A stretch of 64,000 bases of DNA from an uncultured Clostridia bacterium (GTDB lineage Bacteria; Bacillota; Clostridia; Oscillospirales; Ruminococcaceae), in the NCBI GenBank assembly GCA_947168885.1, contig CAMVNQ010000005.1, positions 62,001-126,000 of the forward strand. The letters are read 5' to 3'. Shown here piece after piece: positions 1 to 9,093 of this stretch. Position 1 is the stretch's first letter; each line of letters begins with the position of its first letter. The notes under the pieces are model-generated. The model worked only from the letters and a program-made list of their open reading frames with translations. It was not told the origin of the DNA and ran no database searches. The position numbers and the translations under genes are program-made.

Positions 1-30
1 AACGTCCTGAAGATTAAGTTCCTTAGCCAT
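1..30 (-). CDS. hfq: RNA chaperone Hfq, N-terminal fragment (runs off window)
   Basis: Only the first ten codons are inside the window (MAKELNLQDV), read leftwards from ATG at 30-28. An AGGAG-type ribosome binding site lies about ten bases upstream (complement of cctcc near 38-42). The peptide resembles Hfq N-termini, in which a short polar stretch leads into NLQD(I/V)FLN. The position directly downstream of miaA is the usual place of hfq in Firmicutes and many other bacteria. Hfq is a hexameric Sm-like RNA-binding protein. The call rests on ten residues plus context. Confidence 0.75.
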   Translation of the reverse strand, partial: MAKELNLQDV

Positions 31-197
31 GATAAACCTCCAAGCTCAACTAAATGAGCGTCCGCAGCCTATAAAGCCGCTAAATATTTTATCTTTCTGC
101 CGGCATTGTGCACGCCGTAAAAAGGCTTTGTAAAGGCAAACAGCAAAAATTGCCGCACCATATCACAATACCATACTGATTATTATATCATACTTTT

Positions 198-1118
198 TTA
201 TAAAAAGCTATATTTTTTTATTAATTTTTCTGCATTTATTACAATTTCACCATATTCTACATCTTTCGGAGCTAAAATATGTTCAATTCGACTATCCTTT
301 TTAAACCATGTAAGCTGTCTTTTCGCATATCTCCGTGTCTCTCGTTTCAGAGTTTCAACGCATTCCGCAAGACTAAGCACTCCGTCGATGCAGGGCTTTA
401 ATTCCTTATAACCTATCGCCTGTGATGCGGTGACATAATCCGTGTGTGTGAAGAATTCACGCGTTTCGGCTTCAAGACCGGCTTCAAGCATCATATCAAC
501 ACGCCTGTCGATACGCTCATACAATACCTCACGCGGGTGATCTATCATCATCATGCACGGCTCGTAAGGCGAAGGATTGAGGCGGCTCAAAGCCTTCTGC
601 TCCGTCATCGTCTTGCCGCTAAGCTTATAGACCTCAAGCGCACGTATTATGCGTTTAAGGTTGTTCTCGTGGAGTTGACCGGCTGCTTCAGGATCGACAT
701 TCCGCAGCATATCAAGAACATACGCATTACCTTTTTCTACTGCGAGAGCGTTCAGTTCTGCACGATACGACGGGTCACTTCCTGTGTCGTCAAACTCTAT
801 GTTATCAATGAGCGAATTTATGTACAATCCTGTTCCGCCGCATATTACAGGCAGTTTTCCGCGCGCATGTATGTCAGCGATAACGTCACGAGCCATTGTG
901 ACATAGTCCGCCACAGAAAACGGCTCGGTAGGCTCAAGAAAATCCATAAGGTGATGCGGAATACCCATTTTCTCTTCCTCGGTCGGTTTCGCGCTCGCTA
1001 TGTTCATTCCTTTATAGATCTGCATAGAATCGGCAGAAACGATTTCCCCGCCGAACTCTCTCGCAATATCTACAGCAAGCTTCGTTTTTCCCGAGGCTGT
1101 CGGTCCGCAGACCACCAC
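198..1118 (-). CDS. miaA: tRNA dimethylallyltransferase MiaA
   Basis: Transfers a dimethylallyl group to N6 of A37 in tRNAs that read U-starting codons; MiaB (9569-10972) then methylthiolates the product. The P-loop GPTASGKT is at the very N-terminus, followed by the family signatures SADSMQIYKGMNIASAKPT, GIPHHLMDF and GGTGLYI, and a C-terminal TRRYAKRQLTWFK tRNA-binding stretch; 306 aa is typical. The start is unclear. In frame there is only GTG at 1118 (or GTG 1115, or ATT 1127), with no convincing ribosome binding site. An ATG at 1140 lies one base off frame; removing one G after ATGAAC would give a classic MNKKIFVVVVCGPTASGKT start. This is either non-AUG initiation or a one-base insertion. 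Confidence 0.93.
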   Translation of the reverse strand: MVVCGPTASGKTKLAVDIAREFGGEIVSADSMQIYKGMNIASAKPTEEEKMGIPHHLMDFLEPTEPFSVADYVTMARDVIADIHARGKLPVICGGTGLYINSLIDNIEFDDTGSDPSYRAELNALAVEKGNAYVLDMLRNVDPEAAGQLHENNLKRIIRALEVYKLSGKTMTEQKALSRLNPSPYEPCMMMIDHPREVLYERIDRRVDMMLEAGLEAETREFFTHTDYVTASQAIGYKELKPCIDGVLSLAECVETLKRETRRYAKRQLTWFKKDSRIEHILAPKDVEYGEIVINAEKLIKKYSFL

Positions 1119-1141
1119 GACAAAAATCTTCTTCGTTCATA

Positions 1142-1765
1142 TCACTCACTTTCGTGCACGATTTTGTATATGCAATCGCACCAGTAAATTCTTACCCGTA
1201 CATATTCTCCGAAAAAAAGCGGGTCTTCGAGTCTCCACGGACTTTCCCGACCGTCATTTCCGCGAAATAATGTGACCGGCTCGCCGCTTTCCTCATACAA
1301 AACTCCCAACGTATCGTTTATCCGCACAGCTTTCAGACCGTCCGAGTCATAATAAAGCGCTGTCTTGGCATCAATAACCCGTACAGGTTTGTCAGCGTTC
1401 TGCTCCGCGGAACGTTGTTCATCTATTTCATAAACATCACCGTTTTCGTCAAGCATGAATCCGACACCTGTTTCATGCGTATCTGCAAAAGCAGCGATCT
1501 CACCGGAAAACCCGACCGCACCGAAAACACCGTTGTCCTTATCGGTGTATATGACCATATCGTTCTTTATATCTACTACCCTGTGATCTCTGTCGAAAGC
1601 CATTACTTTTTCAAGTTTGTGGCTGCCGTTCAGATAAATCACATCCGGCGTGCCGATCCCGCCGAAAAGCCATGGTCGGCTGCTGATATACATTCCGATC
1701 ATCAATGCCGAAACAGCAAGGACAGTTATGATAACAGCAGAAATAACGATCTTTCCCTTTTTCAT
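1142..1765 (-). CDS. membrane-anchored hypothetical protein
   Basis: I do not recognise the family. A Lys-rich start (MKKGK) is followed by one hydrophobic segment at about residues 6-28, then an extracytoplasmic domain of about 175 residues rich in short beta-like stretches (repeated VIYTD/AVGFSG/ALYYDS patterns suggesting a beta-propeller fragment or WD/PQQ-like blades). There is no lipobox. It sits between mutL and miaA on the same strand, 42 bases from mutL and one base before an out-of-frame ATG near the miaA start, so it is probably co-transcribed. No catalytic motif is visible. Mean confidence reflects that it is clearly a gene of unknown role. Confidence 0.7.
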   Translation of the reverse strand: MKKGKIVISAVIITVLAVSALMIGMYISSRPWLFGGIGTPDVIYLNGSHKLEKVMAFDRDHRVVDIKNDMVIYTDKDNGVFGAVGFSGEIAAFADTHETGVGFMLDENGDVYEIDEQRSAEQNADKPVRVIDAKTALYYDSDGLKAVRINDTLGVLYEESGEPVTLFRGNDGRESPWRLEDPLFFGEYVRVRIYWCDCIYKIVHESE

Positions 1766-1807
1766 GCGCTTTACTCCGTTATTATCATTGAGCCGGTCTG
1801 ACAGTTA

Positions 1808-3826
1808 TCACTGTATCCTGCTGAAATACTTTTCAAGCTCGTATTCGGTTAGCTTTAGCATTATCGGTCTGCCATGCGGACAGAAACGGATACGGTCATC
1901 GACCCAGACCTCGTTAGCAAGCGCTTCAAGTTCCTCACGCGTGTTGTTGTCATGCGCTTTTATCGCGGATTTGCATGCACGGGTGTGCTGAAAGTCGCCG
2001 TATATCTCCGCGGTAATGTTCACATCTCCTGCTGCGAGACAATCCGCCGCACGTAGCAGCATATCGGCAGGATCGTGCGCTCCCGCACCGCCGGTAAAGG
2101 CAGACGGAGCAGCCGTAATCTCGCATTCGCTGCCGTCAGACAGAACCACATCTATCCCTATATCCGCAAGAAGGTCGGTATGTTCATAAACCGCAGCGTA
2201 CTGTTCAGGTGAAAGCGTTACACGAACGCTCTCAGCAAGAAGCTGTGACGAGGTTATGAGCTCTGTTCTGCGTTTCTCGAAATTTATGCGCTCGTGTGCC
2301 GCATGCTTGTCTATCATTATGAGTTCGTCGCCACAGGTGCAGACTATGTACGTTTCAAATACCTCACCCACTACTCTCAGACGCGGTTTGACGGGCGAAG
2401 CGGTTATCCCGGCGGCTTCAGCAGCATTTTCCGCTTTATCCCTGCCTGTGAACGAATTTGTGCTGATGTATCTGAACGTATTCTCGGAAGCTATGCTTTC
2501 CGCGGTCGCTTCCGGCTCATTATCTTCTTCGTCGTATTCTATCGTTACCTTCGGCGGTTCGGTAAACTGCTGCTGAACGAACGGAGTTTCCTCGTGCTTT
2601 ATCCTGAACGGAGCTGTCTCAGCCTGTGTATATACAGGCTTTTGTTCAACAGCGAAAACTTTCGGCGGTTCAGGCGGAGGAACATCATCGGTCAACGCAT
2701 GTTCACTCTTGCTGTAAAGCGGAACAGCATCTTCCACAGCGCGCACTGCCTTATCGAGAAGTATCTTGTCCTGACTGCGCATATCTGCGGGCGCAGAAGG
2801 TATCTCCTTCTTTTCGAGCTTTACGTCACGCCTGCTGTCAGCATTCATAATAGCGCTGCGAACACCGAAATTTATGACATCGAACACGCTCTTCTCGAAC
2901 GCGAATCTTACCTCGGTCTTGGACGGACTCACGTTTACGTCGCAGAGCTCCGGAGGCATAGTTATATTAAGCACACAGGCAGGAAATTTCCCGACCATGA
3001 TGCTGTTTCTGAAACCTTCTTCAAGTGCGGTCATGCAGATGACCGATTTCACACATCGTCCGTTCACATAGAAATATTGCAGTGAACGGTTTCCGCGGGT
3101 AAACAGCGGCGAAGAAACATATCCGGTCACGGAAACGCCGTTCAGCGAGAAATCCACGGGGATAAGGCTCATGGCAAATTGTTTGCCGAAAACCGAGTAG
3201 ATTGCTGAATAGTAATCTCCTTCACCGCTCGTGCTTCGTACCGGTTTATTATCACGTATGAACCGGAATGCAATCTCCGGGTGCGCAAGGGCTAACTTAT
3301 CGACGAGCGATTGTATCTGATTGCCCTCTGTGACATCTTTTTTCAGGAATTTCTGACGTGCGGGAACGTTATAGAACAAGTCACGTATGATTATCGTTGT
3401 TCCGTCAGGGCAGCCCGTCTGTTCGTGCTCCTCAATCTCACCTCCGGAAATACGGAAGCTTCCGCCCATTTCAGCACCGGCTTCTTTTGTGAGGACCTCG
3501 ACACGTGACACTGCCGCTACCGAAGCGAGAGCCTCGCCGCGAAAGCCAAGTGTAAAGATGCGGTCGAGGTCATCGGCGCTTTTCACCTTGCTTGTGGCAT
3601 GACGAAGAAAAGCCGTCGGTATCTCATCAAATGCCATACCGCAGCCGTCATCCGTTATACGCATAAAGCTTGACCCGCCGTTCTTTATCTCAACGGTTAT
3701 ATGCTTTGCTCCCGCGTCTATCGAGTTTTCCACGAGTTCCTTTATAACGGAAGCAGGGCGCTCTATCACCTCGCCCGCCGCTATAAGCTCAAAAACGCTC
3801 TTTTCGAGCAGATTTATCTTTGCCAA
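1808..3826 (-). CDS. mutL: DNA mismatch repair protein MutL
   Basis: Couples mismatch recognition by MutS to strand incision. The N-terminal GHKL ATPase is intact: IAAGEVIERPASVIKELVENSIDA, DDGCGM and TLGFRGEAL within the first 100 residues, then the transducer domain. A low-complexity acidic linker (about 340-480) leads to the C-terminal dimerisation domain. That domain carries DKHAAHERINFE, a variant of the DQHA(X)2E(X)4E endonuclease motif, and CPHGRP near the C-terminus, the zinc-site motif of nicking MutLs. It should therefore be a latent endonuclease, as in Bacillus and other species without MutH. Length 672 aa is normal. It lies 17 bases after dcd in a minus-strand cluster with mutS. 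Confidence 0.97.
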   Translation of the reverse strand: MAKINLLEKSVFELIAAGEVIERPASVIKELVENSIDAGAKHITVEIKNGGSSFMRITDDGCGMAFDEIPTAFLRHATSKVKSADDLDRIFTLGFRGEALASVAAVSRVEVLTKEAGAEMGGSFRISGGEIEEHEQTGCPDGTTIIIRDLFYNVPARQKFLKKDVTEGNQIQSLVDKLALAHPEIAFRFIRDNKPVRSTSGEGDYYSAIYSVFGKQFAMSLIPVDFSLNGVSVTGYVSSPLFTRGNRSLQYFYVNGRCVKSVICMTALEEGFRNSIMVGKFPACVLNITMPPELCDVNVSPSKTEVRFAFEKSVFDVINFGVRSAIMNADSRRDVKLEKKEIPSAPADMRSQDKILLDKAVRAVEDAVPLYSKSEHALTDDVPPPEPPKVFAVEQKPVYTQAETAPFRIKHEETPFVQQQFTEPPKVTIEYDEEDNEPEATAESIASENTFRYISTNSFTGRDKAENAAEAAGITASPVKPRLRVVGEVFETYIVCTCGDELIMIDKHAAHERINFEKRRTELITSSQLLAESVRVTLSPEQYAAVYEHTDLLADIGIDVVLSDGSECEITAAPSAFTGGAGAHDPADMLLRAADCLAAGDVNITAEIYGDFQHTRACKSAIKAHDNNTREELEALANEVWVDDRIRFCPHGRPIMLKLTEYELEKYFSRIQ

Positions 3827-3843
3827 TGTCTTGCCTTTCTATA

Positions 3844-4377
3844 CTATTTATCTTTATCCATGAATACCCTTGATCCGGTTGCACCTTTCTGACCTTGATA
3901 CTTGCCGTTGTACGGGTTCTGTGCTTTATCGTCCATTTTCGCAAACACGAGCTGACCTACTCTTCTTCCGCTCTGAAGCTCGATAGCACAGCGGTTTGCA
4001 TTGAACAGCTCAAGCGTTATCTCGCCTTTGAATCCCGGATCGACCCAGCCCGCGTTCTGAATGAAAAGACCCATGCGTCCGAGAGAGCTTCTGCCCTCGA
4101 CGAACGCTGTAAGGTCGTCGGGCAGCTCGAAATACTCCATTGTCGTTGCAAGAACGAACTGACCCGGCAGTATCAGATATTTGTCGGCGGTTATCGTTTT
4201 GTAACGTATCTCGCTGCTTAGCGATATGACCCCATCAGGAGTATCATCAACGATGCTGAACGTATTTCCGAGCCTTATATCAACGCTTGCGGGCTGTATC
4301 TGTTCGTCTGTCACCGGATCGATGATCAACGATTTATCTTTAAGCATTTTAATTATCGTTTTATCGGATAATATCAT
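3844..4377 (-). CDS. dcd: dCTP deaminase
   Basis: Deaminates dCTP to dUTP (or dUMP in bifunctional members) for dTMP synthesis; trimeric cytosolic enzyme. The start MILSDKTI and the stretch [11 protein letters not shown] are family hallmarks, as are [10 protein letters not shown] and [19 protein letters not shown], the last containing the catalytic glutamate. Length 177 aa is normal. It is 17 bases upstream of mutL and downstream of a GNAT gene. The sequence alone does not show whether it is mono- or bifunctional. Confidence 0.94.
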   Translation of the reverse strand: MILSDKTIIKMLKDKSLIIDPVTDEQIQPASVDIRLGNTFSIVDDTPDGVISLSSEIRYKTITADKYLILPGQFVLATTMEYFELPDDLTAFVEGRSSLGRMGLFIQNAGWVDPGFKGEITLELFNANRCAIELQSGRRVGQLVFAKMDDKAQNPYNGKYQGQKGATGSRVFMDKDK

Positions 4378-4413
4378 CTGTTTTACCTCACTGTTTTCTG
4401 TCCTCCGACAGGC

Positions 4414-4908
4414 TCACCTCAAAACCATGTTTATTCTGTCCCACTTCTCGTCCCCGAACGTGAACGCATTTTCGGTGACGTTTCTTTCTGCGAACCCGAC
4501 GCGCTCATAGCACTTCCTTGCCGCTGCATTTCCGTCAAATACCATTAACTGCACCGCATCCGCCTTTGTCATATCGAACGCGTATTTCACCGCGAGCTTA
4601 AGCATCTCTTTTCCGTATCCCTTACCACGCTCGGCAGGATCGACCATGACGAATTTCAGCATACCCTCGTTCGTTACGGTATTTATAGTGTAGCAGAAAA
4701 AGCCGACCGGCTTCCCGCTGTCGTCCGTTGCGACAAATGGACAGTCTCCAAACTGATGTGCGTGTTCGGACAGCACAGCGTCGAAGTTTTCACGCTCTAT
4801 CGGAAAGCCGAACCTGTTCGCACACCATAACGCGTGCTCACGGCAGTCGGTCATCCAGTTTTTTATTACATCAAAATCACGGCTCGGTATGTATGGTCTC
4901 AGTCTCAT
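4414..4908 (-). CDS. GNAT family N-acetyltransferase
   Basis: Acetyl-CoA-dependent acetyltransferase of unknown substrate. It starts MRLRPYIPSRDFDVIKNW, the usual GNAT beta1/alpha1, and carries the acetyl-CoA pyrophosphate loop RGKGYGKEML at about residues 95-104, followed by AARKCYERVGF, the conserved C-terminal segment. Length 164 aa fits a single domain. The gene starts three bases after the DUF3795 gene stop (4912), so the two are probably translated together. Confidence 0.88.
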   Translation of the reverse strand: MRLRPYIPSRDFDVIKNWMTDCREHALWCANRFGFPIERENFDAVLSEHAHQFGDCPFVATDDSGKPVGFFCYTINTVTNEGMLKFVMVDPAERGKGYGKEMLKLAVKYAFDMTKADAVQLMVFDGNAAARKCYERVGFAERNVTENAFTFGDEKWDRINMVLR

Positions 4909-4911
4909 ATA

Positions 4912-5313
4912 TCACTGCTTCCTTCCCGTTCTGATGAACTCAATGAGCTGCTCAAAGTCGTCAAAATCGTCATAATCACCCATTATCCCCTCTCGGTGAT
5001 ATACGATGCCCGCTTTTTCGTTGCGCTCAAGACAGTCAAGAAGCTCGTCCATACCGTACCTTCTCGCGTATTCTGCAAACGCTCTCGCCTTTATCTTCTC
5101 CGCGTACAATCCCTTGCGGCAGTTTTCCGGCTCGCACTCATAGCAGCCCGCAAGTTTTTTCGAGATGACACATTTCCTGTTCTCGCACCACTCTGCATCC
5201 TTACACCACGAAAGCTCCATAAAACCGTCACGTTTGCAGCCTTTGCACTGCACGTTCTCACTGCACAGGCAGCACGCAAGCCCGCATCTCGCTATACCAA
5301 GTTCACGTTTCAT
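4912..5313 (-). CDS. DUF3795-type cysteine-rich protein
   Basis: Small protein with about a dozen cysteines in its first 75 residues arranged as CGLACCLCS, C-x-GC, WC-x(4)WC, CV and CYECEPENC, the layout of DUF3795 proteins, which probably bind zinc or a metal cluster. The C-terminal half is helical and Cys-free. The start is set at ATG 5313 because a GGGGGA ribosome binding site lies seven bases upstream; the frame is open a little further to a TTG. Function unknown. It is translated just ahead of the GNAT gene; pairing of small Cys-rich proteins with acetyltransferases is common but uninformative. Confidence 0.82.
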   Translation of the reverse strand: MKRELGIARCGLACCLCSENVQCKGCKRDGFMELSWCKDAEWCENRKCVISKKLAGCYECEPENCRKGLYAEKIKARAFAEYARRYGMDELLDCLERNEKAGIVYHREGIMGDYDDFDDFEQLIEFIRTGRKQ

Positions 5314-5340
5314 CACTATATCCCCCAAACTGTTGCAAAG

Positions 5341-5934
5341 TTACCGCGAAATATCCGTGGATGCGCCCTTTTTCATGACATAAATGCACATCGCGATAAA
5401 TCCGAAGCCGTAGCCGAACGGTGCGGCATACCAGAGATTTTCATTGAAAAAGCTTCCTGTAAATCCGATCAAGCATAACAATCCGCATACCAGTGAAATA
5501 ATCCTTAGCCCCTTGTCTTTTATCCCCATAAACATTATTATAAAAGCTGCGCCCATAAAAAATCCCCACGCTGTGTAATCAAGCGTCATTTCAAGGCTCG
5601 GGAATGTTCCTATCTTAAAGTATTCGGGTATAGCTTCTCCTCTTTCAGCAAGCGGTCTTACAACTCCGATGCTCGTAAAATGCGCGGAAGAAGTGATTAT
5701 AAGCGTTCCGGACAATGATATGGTGAGAAATCTGCGATACAGCGGACTAATGCCGTATGCATCAGAGATCAGTGACAATGATACCAGCATGACCGCCGCG
5801 CCCGCTACCGTCATAAGCTCCCATAGAGTCAGCGCGGGACCGGCCTTCGTAACAAGAAACACAGTTACTGACAAGAAATACACAAGCACGCATACAATTC
5901 CTGTCACAGCGGCCTTTTTGCATCTTTTCTCCAT
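5341..5934 (-). CDS. multi-pass membrane protein of unknown function
   Basis: A 197-residue hydrophobic protein with about six transmembrane helices (roughly residues 8-30, 36-57, 70-90, 117-137, 142-160 and 168-187) and short charged loops; the C-terminus KKGASTDISR is probably cytosolic. I do not recognise a family. The pattern recalls small DUF-type integral membrane proteins of Clostridia. It sits 12 bases after mutS on the same strand, so it is likely a late gene of that transcript without functional relation. Confidence 0.75.
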   Translation of the reverse strand: MEKRCKKAAVTGIVCVLVYFLSVTVFLVTKAGPALTLWELMTVAGAAVMLVSLSLISDAYGISPLYRRFLTISLSGTLIITSSAHFTSIGVVRPLAERGEAIPEYFKIGTFPSLEMTLDYTAWGFFMGAAFIIMFMGIKDKGLRIISLVCGLLCLIGFTGSFFNENLWYAAPFGYGFGFIAMCIYVMKKGASTDISR

Positions 5935-5946
5935 AGTGTATTCTCC

Positions 5947-8556
5947 TTATTTCAGCATCTCCTTGAACTCTGCAAGGCGAGCATACGCGTCACGCGGGGA
6001 CATATCGTCAAGATCGAGGTTCTTTATCGCCTGTATAACGTTGTTCTTCGCTATCGACGAAAAATCATACTGTGCTTTCTGTTCCTCTTCCTCGGTGAGC
6101 CGCTTTTCAAGGTCGATCTTCGAGCCAAGCTCTATGTCTTTGAGCGCCGTTTTCGCACTCTCAATGACCTTTGCTGGGAGCCCCGCGAGTTTTGCTACCT
6201 CAATACCGTAGCTGTTGTCGGTACCGCCCTCGACTATCTTGTGAAGGAACTTTATATCATCGCCCTTTTTCATTACCGCGACGCTGTAATTGCGCACACC
6301 TTTATTGCTCTTTTCAAGAGCGGTGAGCTCATGATAATGCGTGGCAAAAAGCGTTTTACAGCCTATCCTTCCGTTGATGTACTCGGCAGTGGCTTTTGCT
6401 ATACTCATGCCGTCAAACGTCGAAGTGCCGCGGCCTATCTCGTCAAGCACGACGAGACTGTTCTTTGTCGCGTTTTTCAGGATCTCCGCGACCTCGTTCA
6501 TCTCAACCATGAACGTTGACTGACCGGCAGCGAGATCGTCACTCGCTCCTACACGCGTGAATATCTTATCGACTATGCCTATGCGCGCCGAACGTGCCGG
6601 TACAAAGCAGCCGATCTGTGCCATGAGCGTTATCACAGCGACCTGTCGCATGAACGTGGACTTACCAGCCATATTCGGACCCGTGATTATAAGGAGCTTG
6701 TTCTCGTTCGTATCGAGATAAGCGTCGTTCGGCGTGAATACGGTATCAGAACGTATCTTCTCGATAACGGGATGTCTGCCGTCCTTTATGTCAATAACGC
6801 CCTCAAGAGAAATATCGGGACGCACGAAATTGTTTTCGAGAGAAGCTGCGGCGAAGCTCTGAAGCACATCGACATACGCAACCGCGTCGGCTGTGCGCTG
6901 AACTATCTCAAGCTTCGACGAGATGAAGTCGCGCACTTCCGTAAAGATCTCGGCTTCAAGCGCGAGTATCTTGTCGTTCGCGCCGAGTATCTCGTTCTCC
7001 GTCTTTTTGAGCTCTTCGGTTATGTATCGTTCGCCGTTTGTGAGCGTCTGTTTTCTTATATACGTATCCGGGACAAGAGGTATGTTACCCTTGGACACCT
7101 CGATATAGTAGCCAAAGACCCTGTTGTACCCCACACGCAGATTCTTTATCCCCGTTGCCTCGCGTTCACGCGCTTCTATATCGGCAAGTATCTCTTTGCC
7201 GCCGCTGGAGATTTTCCGGAGCCTGTCCAGCTCATCGTTGAATCCGTCACGGATATATCCACCGTCCTTGGTAAGAGCCGGCGGGCTGTCAACTATCGCG
7301 TTCCCGACAAGCGTTGCTATCTCGGTAAGAGGATTGATAAGCTCGTCGAGCTTCATTATAAGTTTTACGTTTCCCGCTTCGGCAAGTTTGGATTTAAGCA
7401 GCGGGATATTACCGCAGGTCTTTCCGAGCGCCACGACATCTCGCGGTCCGGCAGCGCGGTAAACAACTCTCGTAATAAGCCTTTCAAGATCGTAAATACC
7501 GCTTAAACAGTCTCTTATTTCTTCAAGCAGAACATAATCGTTGAATAACCGCTCCACCGCATCAAGACGTTCGAGAACTTTCGTTGCGGAAAGCAAAGGC
7601 TGTTCAATGAAGCGGCGAAGCTTTCTGCGCCCCATTGCCGTCTTGGTCTTATCTATAACCCACATGAGCGAACCTTTACGGTCTCCGCTTCGCATTGTCT
7701 CGGTAAGTTCAAGATTGCGGCGTGCGGTAATGCCGAGGTTCATATAGTCATCCGAGAAATGGACAGTAAGCCGCACGGAGCGCCTTATCTTCGCTTTCTG
7801 TGTCTCGTTTATGTATCTGAAGACCGCAAACAGAGCCTTTTTCGCGAGCGGTGTCTTTTCAAGAGCGTCCGCATCCTGCGGCTCGTCAAAATACTGCGAA
7901 ATAAGCGCGCTTCCGTCATTCAGAGAAAACTCGGTGTCGTCAAGAAGACTTCCGACCGCGCCCTGCATACGAAGATGAACAAAGGCGTTTACATCTTTAC
8001 AGTCCATAAAGCTCTCGTTGAACAAAAGCTCTGACGGCACATAACGCGAGATCTCGGCGATCATATCACGTTCAAGATTCTTTCCTCGCTTTTCATAAGC
8101 GTGAAACTCACCGGTCGAGATGTCCGCGAATACCATTCCGCAAACGTCCTTTTCGACGCAGAACGACGCTATGTAGTTGTTTCTGCCCTCGTCGAGCATA
8201 CTGTCCTCGTAAAGCGTCCCCGGGGTCACTACCCTTATTACTCCGCGCTCAACAAGACCCTTCGCAAGAGCGGGGTCTTCCATCTGTTCACATATCGCGA
8301 CCTTGTATCCCTTGTCGATAAGACGCTTGATATACTGCTCGACCGCATGGTAAGGAACACCGCACATAGGAACTCCTGCACGGGCAGTGAGGGTAAGTTC
8401 AAGCTCCTTCGACATATTCTCCGCGTCGTCATAGAACATCTCATAAAAATCACCGAGGCGGTAAAACAGCACACAGTCCTTATACTCATCCCTCACTTTC
8501 AGATACTGTTCAAGCATAGGGGTGGGCTTCTTGTCGGGATCTATCTTTGCCGCCAT
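5947..8556 (-). CDS. mutS: DNA mismatch repair protein MutS
   Basis: Recognises mismatches and small loops and recruits MutL. The mismatch-binding motif GDFYEMF is at residues 35-41 (Phe37 and Glu39 being the wedge residues). The ATPase domain has Walker A GPNMAGKST near residue 620, the RVGASDDLAAGQSTFMVEM segment, Walker B VVLDEIGRGTST and the ATHYHELT switch. Length 869 aa is standard for MutS1. The start ATG has a GAGG site upstream (complement of 8564-8575). It heads the downstream mutL/miaA block and follows ylbF, a conserved clostridial order. Confidence 0.98.
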   Translation of the reverse strand: MAAKIDPDKKPTPMLEQYLKVRDEYKDCVLFYRLGDFYEMFYDDAENMSKELELTLTARAGVPMCGVPYHAVEQYIKRLIDKGYKVAICEQMEDPALAKGLVERGVIRVVTPGTLYEDSMLDEGRNNYIASFCVEKDVCGMVFADISTGEFHAYEKRGKNLERDMIAEISRYVPSELLFNESFMDCKDVNAFVHLRMQGAVGSLLDDTEFSLNDGSALISQYFDEPQDADALEKTPLAKKALFAVFRYINETQKAKIRRSVRLTVHFSDDYMNLGITARRNLELTETMRSGDRKGSLMWVIDKTKTAMGRRKLRRFIEQPLLSATKVLERLDAVERLFNDYVLLEEIRDCLSGIYDLERLITRVVYRAAGPRDVVALGKTCGNIPLLKSKLAEAGNVKLIMKLDELINPLTEIATLVGNAIVDSPPALTKDGGYIRDGFNDELDRLRKISSGGKEILADIEAREREATGIKNLRVGYNRVFGYYIEVSKGNIPLVPDTYIRKQTLTNGERYITEELKKTENEILGANDKILALEAEIFTEVRDFISSKLEIVQRTADAVAYVDVLQSFAAASLENNFVRPDISLEGVIDIKDGRHPVIEKIRSDTVFTPNDAYLDTNENKLLIITGPNMAGKSTFMRQVAVITLMAQIGCFVPARSARIGIVDKIFTRVGASDDLAAGQSTFMVEMNEVAEILKNATKNSLVVLDEIGRGTSTFDGMSIAKATAEYINGRIGCKTLFATHYHELTALEKSNKGVRNYSVAVMKKGDDIKFLHKIVEGGTDNSYGIEVAKLAGLPAKVIESAKTALKDIELGSKIDLEKRLTEEEEQKAQYDFSSIAKNNVIQAIKNLDLDDMSPRDAYARLAEFKEMLK

Positions 8557-8653
8557 TTCATCGCCTCATTTCGTAATTATTAATGGGTGCAGCATTACAC
8601 TGCCGCAGTCCGCGCAGGACATCTGACGAAAAGTACCTTTTTAGTCAGACTTA

Positions 8654-9070
8654 TCAGCCGCAGCCACCGCAGGAGCCGCAGTTGCCACCGCAGCCATGTG
8701 CCGCGTGCGGATCGCAGGTCTCGGGATCCTCACCTTCACAGCTCATCGAAATTATCATATTCACTTCGTTGAGCAGCATATCGAGAGCATTCTTTACTAC
8801 AGCGAAGTTCGCCATATTTACATTCTTCATGACATCACCGTAAGCATCCTGCATCTCCTTGTTCATGAGGCGTATCTGTTCGCCGTCCTGCTGGTCTGCT
8901 TCCTTTGACATCTCTATCTGCAAGCGCTGACGCTTCTCGCTGAAATCGGCGATGAGCTTCTGTAATCCCTCGTCAGCGTCGTTAGCTTCCTTTGCCGCCA
9001 CATAATCCTTATAGCGCGGATCAGCCTGAATTGCTTTTCCGAGCTCTCTTGCTGCCTGTATTGCGTCCAT
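8654..9070 (-). CDS. ylbF: YlbF/YmcA family regulator with Cys-rich tail
   Basis: Helical DUF964 protein. In Bacillus subtilis YlbF, YmcA and YaaT form an Fe-S-containing complex that affects RNase Y and development. Here residues 1-105 are the helical domain (MDAIQAARELGKAI start, then a long charged coiled coil), and residues 110-139 are an acidic then Gly/Cys/His-rich tail ending GCGGNCGSCGGCG with six cysteines. The tail could ligate a metal or cluster. The start is ATG 9070, which follows AAAGGAG by eight bases, rather than an upstream in-frame codon. It lies between miaB and mutS, as in many Clostridia. Confidence 0.88.
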   Translation of the reverse strand: MDAIQAARELGKAIQADPRYKDYVAAKEANDADEGLQKLIADFSEKRQRLQIEMSKEADQQDGEQIRLMNKEMQDAYGDVMKNVNMANFAVVKNALDMLLNEVNMIISMSCEGEDPETCDPHAAHGCGGNCGSCGGCG

Positions 9071-9093
9071 AGTTGTTTCTCCTTTATTTGTTG

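Noticed and set aside
8597-8650. Hairpin TCTGAC/GTCAGA after the YlbF gene as terminator
   Set aside because: No T-run on the minus strand and a weak stem, so a terminator is not supported.
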